Below, piece by piece: positions 10,171 through 19,591 of a stretch of 64,000 bases of DNA (position 1 is its first letter; each line of letters starts with the position of its first letter). The stretch comes from Rhynchopus sp. YZ270_cl-10 (lineage: Eukaryota; Euglenozoa; Diplonemea; Diplonemida; Diplonemidae). The translations under genes and the position numbers were made by a program. The notes beneath the pieces were generated by a model. It saw only the letters and a list, made by a program, of their open reading frames with translations, did not search any database and was not told where the DNA came from. The stretch is taken from the NCBI GenBank assembly GCA_964035575.1, contig OZ037835.1:1968501-2032500 (forward strand). Direction: 5' to 3'.

Positions 10171-10635
10171 TCATGCCCTTTGCAATGAAGGGCCACTCCT
10201 GTGGAGATACTGCCACCCCCCAGGTCACTCATTGTGAGATCTAGCTCTTTGTTGGTACTGTCTTGCGCCTTTGTGAGGAGTTAAGGGTTTTTTTTTATAA
10301 AATGCTTGAGAATAAAATGCTAACTTCAGTGATATGTAAGACCGCTCGGGGGACACTGGCTAGCATAAGGAATCCAAACTAAGACACAACGTTATGGTAA
10401 AAAGGTGAGTACTGTTTAACATCCTCCAAAATAAAGTTTGCGGATTCGGCGATATTGTTTTTTTTTCCTGGTATTCAAAAAAAGGTGACAAACAAAGTCA
10501 TAAGCACTAAAACTGCTATCTTTTCTCCTGCTTTCACATAATTTCCCTCCCCCCCTCCCCTTCCCCCCACAGTTTAACTACCCCCTATCCCCCCACCCCC
10601 CCACCCTCTCTACACACCTCCCGCACCACGGTCTA
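10171..10635. other. Intergenic, no gene seen
   Basis: Unique-looking sequence. It includes a long C-rich pyrimidine stretch at about 10545-10620. I found no open frame with family features and no RNA gene. Confidence 0.4.
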
Positions 10636-10915
10636 GTCAGGGGGACGACTAGTGCCACTACTAGTCGTAACGACTAGTGTAAACCACTACTAGTGCCACT
10701 AGTAGCACGACTAGTGGCACTAGTCGTACGACTAGTGTACTAGTCGTATGACCCGTATGCATAGTATGGTATGACTAGTTGCGGAGGGGAGCGGAGCCTT
10801 GTCATTACTTAGTCTTCTCATTTCACTAGTCATGCACCTTGTCGCATAACTAGTCATAGGGGGTTTGAAAAAGATTGTTTCAACTTTGTTTTGTTTGCCT
10901 AGTCATAGGGGGTAA
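10636..10915. repeat. ACTAGT palindrome cluster
   Basis: About twelve ACTAGT hexamers occur within roughly 240 bases, many embedded in CGACTAGT/ACTAGTCG pairs. The best structure is a perfect 15-bp inverted repeat, ACTAGTGCCACTAGT (10689-10703) with ACTAGTGGCACTAGT (10710-10724), around a 6-base loop. CTAGTCATAGGGGG occurs twice just downstream. The cluster sits directly upstream of the His/Gln-rich gene, so it could be its control region or a replication or recombination site. No binding factor is implied by sequence alone. Confidence 0.7.
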
Positions 10916-11003
10916 CTAGGTCGTGCTGTGCAAACCCCCTATCCCCACACTCCCCTCCTGCACACCCCACCACAGAAAGCCCTCCACACACCCCCCATCC
11001 ACC

Positions 11004-13556
11004 ATGCAGTACAACGACTCCCCAGGTGGCGTTGACGATGTCTTTTTCGACGACGATCCTTGGGTACTAGAGACGTCACACCCTGCGGAGAACCACCACC
11101 ACCACCACCACACCTCACCTCCCTACCCCGGCAATGCGGACCTGAACAGCGAACACAACACGAAACCGCACGAAACGCAGTTCTATGGCCATGGGAACAA
11201 TACGGGGTATGATGTACAAAGCCCACAGCGCAGTGACGACGCTCACTTCGACCACAGAAGAGAACTTCACAGCACACAAGACGTGAACCACAGCGACGAC
11301 GACGCGCACTTTGACCACGACGCAGCATCCCCTTCTGAATGTGCCGCAGAAAGCTTCCACGACGAGCCCCTGGAGGCAGACACTGCTTGGGCCGCACACA
11401 GACGCATCGAAGAGCTGCGTGCGAACCCTGCCTACTGGGAAGCAGGGGGGGCTCGAAGTCGTGAGGCTGGAGGTGACGGTGGTGGAGGGCATCAGCGACA
11501 CCCTCAAGGGGTTCCGTACGTGACGACGCCACATAATGGGCCGGGAGGGGGAGGGGGAGGAGGAGGACGGAGAAGTGCAGGTGCTGGGGGTAGTGTCAGT
11601 GCAAAGGTGCCCGGTATTGCGTACAGCACGCCAGTGCGGAAGGGTGTGGTATGTGTGAAGGGGAGGGGGGTTTTTTTTGGGGAAATGTGTGACGTTGTGT
11701 GTGTGAAGTGGGTAGTGTACCATTTATTTGAGATGCAAACCACGAAATGGATGTAGGAACGGAATGGTTGGGTGCACCCGGTCATTGTACCAAGGTACAC
11801 GAGAGGGCTTTGTGTTTCAACTCTACTTATTTTTGAAGGAATAAATCACTTCGAAAAAATAAACGATTTTCGGCAGAAGAACAAAACCACACCTCCACCT
11901 CCTCAAAAGTAAAGCAGCTATTGCATGGGGTGATCTGGTTCTTAGTCACGGAACTATTCTCTCTTCACCTCTTCACTCCTCCATCCACCTCACCACATAA
12001 ACCCACAGGACAGCGACAAGGATGTCTCCTCCATCCTGCACGCCCTGAGCGAGGACGACGGCACCGAGGACGGCCTCGTGCACCAGATTGACACCCTGCA
12101 GGAGATGCTGCGTGCGAAACGCCGCCACGAACGCCTGCGTGGGCGTGCCACTGCACCGCTCCCGGGGCACGCTGCCACCACACCAGACGCGCCTGCGACA
12201 CACGAAGGTCTGTGGGCGACCCCAGGTGAAGAACAGAAGACACTGGCGGTGCCCCGCGAGGACAATGCAAGTGGAGCTGCAGGCATGGGCGGGGTGGGTG
12301 CCAACCCCAGCTCCGCTGCAGTTCCCGGAGTGGCAGCGGCTGTGTCGGGTGGAGTGGGGGTAGTGCCTGCGACGGTGCCTGGCGTTGCTGTGAGTGTGCC
12401 TGCTGCTGTGCCTGCTGCTGTGCCTGCCCCAAGACAGGACACAGCGGACTACCTATCACTCTTCCAGCAGGAGAGGAAGCGTACCGAGGTATGTTGTCAG
12501 TGTTCTTGAAATAATAGCACCCCCCCAAAGGGATCCCCCCGCCCTTATCAACGGAGTTAAAATTTTTTACAAGACATCTGTGCATTTCTAGTGAAATATT
12601 TCAGTTATCCACGAGTCGTTTTTTTCCTGGTTTTCTTTATCCAAACCGGATGTGTAATATTTTTTTTACAAAGGTTTTGAAAAATTCGGCACTATTGTTC
12701 TCCCCCCTTCACCACCACCACCCCACAGGCCCTGGAGGAACTCATGCGGCAGAAGTCCGACGAGTTTGCGGCGCGCGAGCAGCAGCTGCTCTCGGTCATC
12801 ACACAGCAGCACCGCCTCGCAGTCGAGCTGCAACACCAACACAAACAGTACGTCGCTGCAACTGTCGTGCGTGGCAGCACAGCTAACGCAGGCCTCACAC
12901 AGCCACACGACCCGCCCTCACCCTCCCCTGCACCGGCACCCCTTTACGTACGCAGCGGCAGTGTGCCCGGCGCTGCTCCCGGTGCAGACGGTCCGCGCAT
13001 CACTGTCACCTCTCCGTCGACGTCGCCCCCAGGGCCGGACGCAAAGTGGCTGCCTCGGTTGCCGGCAGAGTCGCCAGAGGAGTTGGTGCGTGCGACGCTT
13101 GCGGGGTATGGGGTGGCGGTGCCGGACCTGGGGGTGGGGGAGAAGCACTACCAGCAGCAACAGTCACAGCAGCAGCAGCATGACGTGCTGCAGCAGCAAC
13201 AATACCAACAACAACAACAGCAGCAGCAGCAACATGATGTGCAACAACAACAATACCAACAGCAACAACAACAGCAATACCAGCAACAACAGCAACAGCA
13301 ACAACAACATCAGGACCAGCACACCTCTGCTGCAGCCATGCTCCTGAAGCTAGTGGAGGAGCAGGCACAACGTTCGCAGCGTCAGCAGCATCAGCAGCAG
13401 CAGCAGCATACCGACCGTGCTGCCCCCGCCTCCCCTCTGCCCGCTGCAGTGCACCCGCACACACCGCTCCCGAGCACTCTGGGTGGCGTGGTGGCAGCCC
13501 ACGACACACCTATGGCATGGCAGGTGCCGCACACACCACTCTATAGTGGTAGGTAA
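11004..13556 (+). CDS. His/Gln-rich coiled-coil protein, three exons
   Basis: Exons 11004-11648, 12009-12488 and 12729-13556 join in frame to about 650 aa. Both introns begin GTATGT, end CACAG and are phase 0; reading through either meets stops. Exon 1 is acidic with a six-His run (residues 31-36) and two SDDxAHFDH motifs. Exon 2 is Ala/Pro/Val-rich at its end. Exon 3 opens with a coiled coil (ALEELMRQKSDEFAAREQQL), then long Gln runs (13150-13320), a second coil (MLLKLVEEQAQRSQRQQ) and a Pro-rich end. ATG 11004 follows a CCACCACAG acceptor-like site. No known family is recognised. The last exon is the source or sister of tail I and the 3' flank of the ankyrin genes. The end of exon 1 is the least certain point. 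Confidence 0.72.
11649..12008 (+). other. Intron 1 of the His/Gln-rich gene
   Basis: 360 bp, 5' site GTATGT at 11649, 3' site CCCACAG ending 12008 behind a CT-rich stretch. It falls between codons. It includes several stop codons in the exon 1 frame from 11754 on. Confidence 0.65.
12489..12728 (+). other. Intron 2 of the His/Gln-rich gene
   Basis: 240 bp, 5' site GTATGT at 12489, 3' site CCCCACAG ending 12728. Also phase 0; the join reads QERKRTE then ALEELMRQ, continuing a charged helical segment. Confidence 0.72.
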
Positions 13557-15016
13557 GGGGGAGGGAGGTGTGCAAGGTGGAAGTGGTGTGGTGATTGAGA
13601 TCATACAGTGTGGAGCTCATCTTCGGGGGAGGGGTACAGGACAATGTGACCAGGGGGAGGGCTTTTTACTGATGAGTCCGTCATATTTTACTCGATTAGA
13701 TTAGTGGAGTGGAAATTGTTTCACTAAAAAAAAAACAAAAATTGTGAAAACGGTATAAAATAATGTACATTGTGGAGCTCATCCTCAGGTGTCTACTCAA
13801 TAGAACAAAGCTTTCGAAAAGGATGTAGAGTCGTGGGAGTACATGGATGTTAGAGAATAAAACAGAGTAAATAAAAGAATGTAGAATTAACAAATCGTTT
13901 TTATTGTTCACTTTGTCAAAATCTCTTTGTTTTTCTCTTTGTCTATTTTTCCTGCATTTTTTATTCTCTTCTTTGTACTTTCTTTTGTTTTGGTTGTTGT
14001 TAGATAAGCTCAATCGCCTATCGAGTTCTGTGAATAGCACGGAACTCCTTTTCATGTGTATCCATGGAAATCAGTATCATGTGATACCGGGGCGTGAAAA
14101 AATGTGTAGTTTTGATTAAAAACATTCATCAGTGAAAAACACAAACCTTTTGCGGTGCGATAAACGAATAAGTGTTTTCTTTATTTCATTTAACTGTCAT
14201 ATCCTGAAGTCGTTTTCTATTTTAAAAGAAACCTTTAAAAATAACACAGATGGTGAACCGTGAACCACTCAAAAAGAGTGTAGCAGGTACACAACCCCCC
14301 CTGCGCGTGCCTTTTGTTAACTACAGAACAATATCTTTTCGTTGTCAGTACTGAGATTGGAGGCAAAACTGAAAACAAAAAGTCACGCCTTTTGTAATCG
14401 TCTGTGTGATCGGGATGCGTCCAATGAAAATCACGTCAGTAGAGAAGTTCGAGAATGTATGTTTTATTATTTTTGCAACTGACGCGCTGGAGAGGCCCTG
14501 GCCAAACACGGCGTGTTAGGGGAAATATATTCGTCGCACAGATAGATCAGAGACCCCACCCGATATGTTTTTCATTTTACCCTTTTGTGCACCGCCACCG
14601 ACACTCCCATTTTCTGTACTTCAGGCAATAATCATAATGCAGCACACACTGACACAATCCGCGTGTGTGGAAGCGTGCAATGCAACAAACGGTCGAGATC
14701 TGATCAAGCAGAACGGATATATTTCCACTTTTTTGTTTTGCCAGGATTTGAGTGTACAAACAAAGACTCGATCTATTTTTTTTTATACCAATTGCGATGT
14801 CAGGTGCTACCATGTCCTCTGTTTTTAGCATCATTGGACCAGAGAGAAACGTTTCCCGTTCCTTCACCTGTAGAACAACTAATCATATCGGGTGGCAGCA
14901 CCAGAGGTCTTCCTTGCACTATAAATGATTTTGGTAACTATTGTCTTTTTTGTTACGTGCAACGAGAGTAGACTACTTCGTTTCTGTTGTTGTTGTTGTT
15001 GTTGTTTTTTCAGTTT
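13557..15016. other. Intergenic between the His/Gln-rich gene and the ankyrin cluster
   Basis: 13557 to about 13650 is the 3' flank that recurs behind tail-I ankyrin genes. A partial repeat of its GTGGAGCTCATC sequence lies at 13770. A copy of GATGCGTCCAATGAAAATCACG is at about 14412, shared with 20533, 25264 and 28844. 14740-15000 (from about TTTGCCAGGATTTGAG) matches 25950-26230 upstream of another ankyrin gene. No gene is seen. Confidence 0.5.
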
Positions 15017-15305
15017 CCTTCCCACCCCCTCCCTGAAGCCCTTTCCTTTCCCCCTCTCCCCCAGTAGACCCAAAACCCTGTTTGTAGAATACGGCAACCC
15101 CCTCCACGTGTACGTTTTTGTCATTGCGTTCTGCACATTCCCGTCACGAGCGGGCTGTTGTATTTAAAGTCAACTTTATTTTTGAGGAAACCAGACACAT
15201 GGAATCCCTGTGTTGCATGTGTGTTCTTCGTCTTCTCTCGTACCCACAACCTCTGCACAAAAAGAAACCAACACAAAAGACACAGCAACAATACACAAAC
15301 ACACA
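15017..15305 (+). promoter_or_regulatory. Ankyrin leader, both module types in series
   Basis: Leader module P (15017-15133) has a pyrimidine tract ending CTCTCCCCCAG, then TAGACCCAAAACCCTG, a CACGTG box and TTTTTGTCATTGCGTTCTGCA. Copies of P, some shortened, occur near 26253, 39468, 41832, 42157, 45016, 50637, 58164 and 60531. Leader module T (about 15140-15270) has GCGGGCTGTTGTATTT and TGCATGTGTGTTCTTC; copies are near 17665, 23360, 42830 and 47345 (partial). Both run into the constant CA-rich stretch ending AAACACACAATGCCG. The CCCAG inside P looks like a splice acceptor. Confidence 0.55.
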
Positions 15306-16759
15306 ATGCCGAAGCGACACGCAGACAGCACGCAGGACGAGAACCCACGAAAGAGAAGACAGCTTTGTACATACGAAGTCTTCGCGGAGGCTGCCAGGAA
15401 CGGCGACACGGCTGCCGTGCGGGCGTTCCTTGAGAAGTTCAACCCAGATGGAAAGAAAGTGGCCTTCGATGCTGTGCACGAGGCATGCAGAGGGAACCAC
15501 GATGAATGCCTCACACTGCTTCTTCCGTATGTTGAGACAACGCAGATGGGCTTTGGGATCCTGCTGAGTGAGTGTGTCCACGCAGACCACGTTGCGTGCA
15601 CGGAGGTCCTCTTGCGGCATTGGAAGTCCGTCTGCAACAAAGTGGCGTTTGTCCCTCAGTCCATACACAGCGCGGCTCAGTCAGCGTATTCCTGTCCGGC
15701 CGCCATGTGGTCAGACCCTGCAGTGTGTCGCGTCTTGATTGATGCAGGTGCAGACTTACATACAAAGAACAAGTGGCAACAGTCGCCTCTGCACTCTGCT
15801 TGCGGTTCAGCAGCACTTGACGTTATGAAGATGTTGGTTGAAGCAGGTGCGAGCGTGCGTGCCACAGACAACCAAGGTTACACGTGTCTTTTCCATGCGG
15901 CGTATAAAGGACACATCGAGATTGTGCGCTATCTTGTGGGCTTGCCAGACGTTGATGTGAATCACCAAGGGTTTGAGAACTTCACTGCGTTGCACTCTGC
16001 GGTGTATGGGGAAGCAGAAGTGGTGCAGGTGCTGATTGATGCAGGTGCAGACATCGACACAAAGAACAACGAGGGAAATTCGCCTCTGCACTATGCTTGT
16101 GAAGAAGGATCACTTGATGCTGTGAAGATGTTGGTCAGAGCAGGTGCGGGCGTGCGTGACACAAATCACGCATGTCTTGTCTTGGCAGTGTGTTATGGAT
16201 GCATAGAGATTGTGCGCTATTTTGTGGGCTTGCCAGAGGTGGATGTGAATCACCGAGAGTCTTACCTCTCCACTGCGTTGCACTATTCTGTGAATAATAA
16301 GCACACAGACGTGGTGCAGGTGCTGATTGATGCAGGTGCAGACATCGACACACAGGACAACAGGGGATATTCGTCCTTGCACTACGGATCTTAACTACGG
16401 ATGTTCACCTCTGCACTCTGCTTGTAGATCAGGAGCACTTTACATTGTGAAGATGTTGGTCAGAGCAGGTGCGGGAGTGCGTGCCACAGACAATGATGGG
16501 TGCACGTGTCTTATCCGTGCGGCACGTTGTGGAAACACCGAGACTGTGCGCTATCTTGTGGGCTTGCCAGATGTGGAACTGAATCACCGTGACACTGCAA
16601 AGAACTACACTGCGTTGCAGTATGCGGTGGAGGAAAAGCACACAGACATCGTGCAGTTGCTGCTTGTACTTGCAGTTTGAACAGCAACAGCAACAACAGG
16701 CCGTGCTCCTGAGGCTCCTGGAGAAGGAGAAGCAACGCTCGCAGCAGCGGCAGCAGTGA
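15306..16759 (+). pseudogene. Ankyrin family copy 1, frame disrupted twice
   Basis: The first frame codes 362 aa: the family N-terminus with bipartite signal, the N-terminal domain, hypervariable segment PQSIHSAAQSAYSC, and two A-B-C units. The second B repeat lacks three residues. It ends at a TAA (16392-16394) just after a short inserted or duplicated stretch. A third A-B-C unit continues in the next frame from about 16400. A second shift, an 8-base loss near 16668, removes the normal VLYLQFEQ join, after which the tail I DNA runs to 16759. The first frame might still yield a shortened protein. Confidence 0.8.
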
Positions 16760-17830
16760 CCGTGCTGCCCCCGCCTCCCCTCTGCCCGCTGCAGTGCACC
16801 CGCACACACCGCTCCCGAACACTCTGGTGATGGGCGTGTCCTCAGCCTCTACACCACAGTACGTAGCAAAGTCCCGGCTCTCTTAGGTCTTGTCTAAGAT
16901 GAGAACCGCCACTGATGTTCGGCCCGCCCTTTTGTTCGGCGGTACCTTTGTCATCTGTGGCGGTATCTTAACCCTAGGTAAGGGTCTGGTTCAGGTGGGT
17001 AGGGATCAGACCGATAAGAAGATGATTCTCGTGCTCCTCACCTCTCCCCCACACTACATGAGTACACTCGATGAGACATTTGGTCTGGGAGGGTTTGGGG
17101 TTTTCTTTGAGTTCAATTGTAGTATGTGCTCTGTCTGAGGAAGCGTTCCAACTTTTCAATCTCCCCCTCATTTTTTCGTTTACAATTCTTTCCTACGCCC
17201 CGTTTTTAGAATGAACAGAGTGTGTACCTTCCGATTTTGAGCTTGAAAAAGCAAAAAATGTTCCCCAGGCCGAAGTTCATCATGGCGAAGTGAAGGGAAA
17301 GTTACCTGAAGTTAAGTCGTGCCCAATAAAAGAACTGCCATCGACTTCTGATCCGTCATTATGTCGTCGGGACTTTGCTACCTACCGTAGTACAACCAGG
17401 TTTTCGAAAGAAGATGCAAAAAATGTAATCATTATGAACAAGATAAAACAATAAGCTCGCGTTTGTTTTATCGAACAGATTTTATTCTCCGCCCCGTACC
17501 CAAAACGTAAACACCACTTTGAATCAGAAATAATATTTTCCTCTCCTTTTTTCTTCTCTTACACGCGCTGGCTTTTGTATCTCGCTAATTTTTATCAAAA
17601 AAGCTTTCTTTATACCCTAGTTTCGAGTGCGAAACCTTTGTCCATGTAGTAGTGCACCCGGTGTACTGTCACGAGCGGGCTGTTGTATTTAAAGTCAACT
17701 TTATTTTTGAGGAAACCAGACACATGGAATCCCTGTGTTGCATGTGTGTTCTTCGTCTTCTCTCGTCACCCACAACCTCTCACAAAAAGCAACCAACACA
17801 AAAGACACAGCAACAATACACAAACACACA
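16760..17830. other. Intergenic modules behind ankyrin copy 1
   Basis: In order: a shortened tail I 3' flank (to about 16828); a block from about 16830 with GAGAACCGCCACTGATGTTC (to about 17010) also at 41240, 46822 and 48830; the GAGGAAGCGTTCC module (17138-17230); a segment near 17283-17410 shared with 41640-41765 and 46940-47035; the dispersed 210-bp hairpin repeat (about 17436-17650); and leader module T (17665-17800). ATG 16899 opens a 79-aa frame whose first 35 residues look like one membrane helix; I do not call it a gene because only two of four copies keep it. Confidence 0.5.
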
Positions 17831-19591
17831 ATGCCGAAGCGACACGCAGACAGCACGCAGGACGAGAACCCACGAAAGAGAAGACAGCTTTCCACATACG
17901 ACGCCTTCGTGGAGGCTGCCAGGAACGGCGACATCACTGCCGTGCGGGCGGTCCTTGAGAAGTACTTCACAGTAAGCAAAGCAGTGGCCTCCTCTTCATG
18001 CCGCGATGCTGCGCACGAGGCATGCAGAGGGAACCACGATGAATGCCTCACACTGCTTCTTCCGCATGTTGAGACAACGCAGATGGGCTTTGGGATCCTG
18101 CTGAGTGAGTGTGTCCACGCAGACCACGTTGCGTGCACGGAGGTCCTCTTGCGGCATTGGAAGTCTGTTTGCAACAAAGTGTCGTTTGTCAGGCACGAGT
18201 CCAAATACAGTGCAGATGCGGAGGATGACTGTCCGGCCATGTGGTCAGACCCTGCAGTGTGTCGCGTCTTGATTGATGCAGGGGCAGACGTAAATACAAG
18301 AAACAACTGCCAAGAGTCGCCTCTGCACTATGCTTGCAAAGAAGGAGCACTTGACGTTGTGAAGATGTTGGTTGAAGCAGGTGTGGGAGTACGTGACACA
18401 AATGACAAAGGATGGACGTGTCTCCACGTTGCGGCACGTTTTGCACACATCGAGACTGTTCGCTATCTTGTGGGCTTTCCAGAGGATGATTTGAACTTCG
18501 AAGACAGTGACAACCACACTGCGTTGCACTTAGCCGTGCGTGAGAAGCTCACAGACGTTGTGCAGGTGCTGATTGATGCAGGTGCAGACATCGATACGGT
18601 GAACAAAGACGGATGGGCGCCCCTGGACTCTGCTTGCGAATATGGAACACTTGACGTTGTGAAGATGTTGGTCGAAGCAGGTACGGGACTACGAGACACA
18701 ATTGACGAAGGAAGGACGTGTCTCCACATTGCGGCGTGTTTTGGACAAACCGAGACTGTTCGCTATCTTGTGGGATTGCCATTTGTTGATATGAATCACC
18801 GAGACGGGATCAACCGCACTGCGTTGGGTCTTGCCGTGGATGAAGAACACACAGACATTGTGCAGGTGCTGATGGATGCAGGTGCAGACATCGACACACA
18901 GAACAACGAGGGATGGTCGCCTCTGCACTCTGCTTGCGGTTCAGGAGCACTTGACGTTGTGAAGATGTTGGTCAGAGCAGGTGCGAAAGTGAGTGCCACA
19001 AATGACGAAGGAGAGACGTGTTTTAACCGTGCGGCACGTTGTGGACACACCGAGATTGTGCGCTATCTTGCGGGCTTGCCAGAGGTGGATGTGAATCACC
19101 GAGGGCCTGACAACCACACTGCGTTAGACGATGCTATTGTCAATGAGGAAACAGACGTTGTGCAGGTGCTGATTGATGCAGGTGCATACATCGACACACA
19201 GAACAACGAGGGACGTTCGCCTCTGCACGCTGCTTGCGAATATGGAACACTTGACATTGTGAAGATGTTGGTCAGAGCAGGTGCGGGAGTGCGTGTCACA
19301 GACAATGATGGGTGCACGTGTCTTATCCTTGCGGCACGTTGTGGACACACCGAGACTGTTCGCTATCTTGTGGGCTTGCCAGAGGTGGAACTGAATCACC
19401 GTGACACTGTTAAGAACTACACTGCGTTGCAGTATGCGGTGGAGGAAAATCACACAGACGTTGTGCAGTTGCTGATTGATGTATTGTACTTGCAGTTTGA
19501 ACAGCTACAACAACAACAACAGCAACAACAGGCCGTGCTCCTGAGGCTCCTGGAGAAGGAGAAGCAACGCTCGCAGCAACGTCAGCAGTGA
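17831..19591 (+). CDS. Ankyrin-repeat protein, family copy 2, four super-repeats, tail I
   Basis: 586 aa, the largest intact copy. MPKRHADSTQDENPRKRR gives KR, a 10-residue spacer and RKRR, a classical bipartite nuclear signal. The N-terminal domain differs from the family in one patch, KYFTVSKAVASSSC replacing KFNPDRKKVAF. After the hypervariable segment (RHESKYSADAEDDC) come four A-B-C units: A like NEGRSPLHSACxxGxLDVVKMLVRAGAGV, B like CTCLxxAARxGHTETVRYLVGLPEVxLNHRD, C like NxTALxxAVxxxHTDVVQVLIDAGADIDTQN. The tail is LYLQFEQ, a Gln run, and a coil ending SQQRQQ. Ankyrin arrays bind proteins; the partner is unknown. The start is the ATG shared by all copies. Confidence 0.9.
   Translation: MPKRHADSTQDENPRKRRQLSTYDAFVEAARNGDITAVRAVLEKYFTVSKAVASSSCRDAAHEACRGNHDECLTLLLPHVETTQMGFGILLSECVHADHVACTEVLLRHWKSVCNKVSFVRHESKYSADAEDDCPAMWSDPAVCRVLIDAGADVNTRNNCQESPLHYACKEGALDVVKMLVEAGVGVRDTNDKGWTCLHVAARFAHIETVRYLVGFPEDDLNFEDSDNHTALHLAVREKLTDVVQVLIDAGADIDTVNKDGWAPLDSACEYGTLDVVKMLVEAGTGLRDTIDEGRTCLHIAACFGQTETVRYLVGLPFVDMNHRDGINRTALGLAVDEEHTDIVQVLMDAGADIDTQNNEGWSPLHSACGSGALDVVKMLVRAGAKVSATNDEGETCFNRAARCGHTEIVRYLAGLPEVDVNHRGPDNHTALDDAIVNEETDVVQVLIDAGAYIDTQNNEGRSPLHAACEYGTLDIVKMLVRAGAGVRVTDNDGCTCLILAARCGHTETVRYLVGLPEVELNHRDTVKNYTALQYAVEENHTDVVQLLIDVLYLQFEQLQQQQQQQQAVLLRLLEKEKQRSQQRQQ

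Noticed and set aside
13671-13700. Hammerhead-like core CTGATGAGTCCGT, with CTGATGAG also at 30150, 30437 and 52797
   Set aside because: The conserved GAAA and the closing stem II are absent at each site; chance matches of eight bases are expected.
15144-15668. Long open frames on the - strand opposite every ankyrin gene (for example with DLRARNVVCVDTLTQQ)
   Set aside because: They mirror the conserved sense codons, appear only because the N-terminal DNA is nearly invariant, and have no leader or independent conservation.
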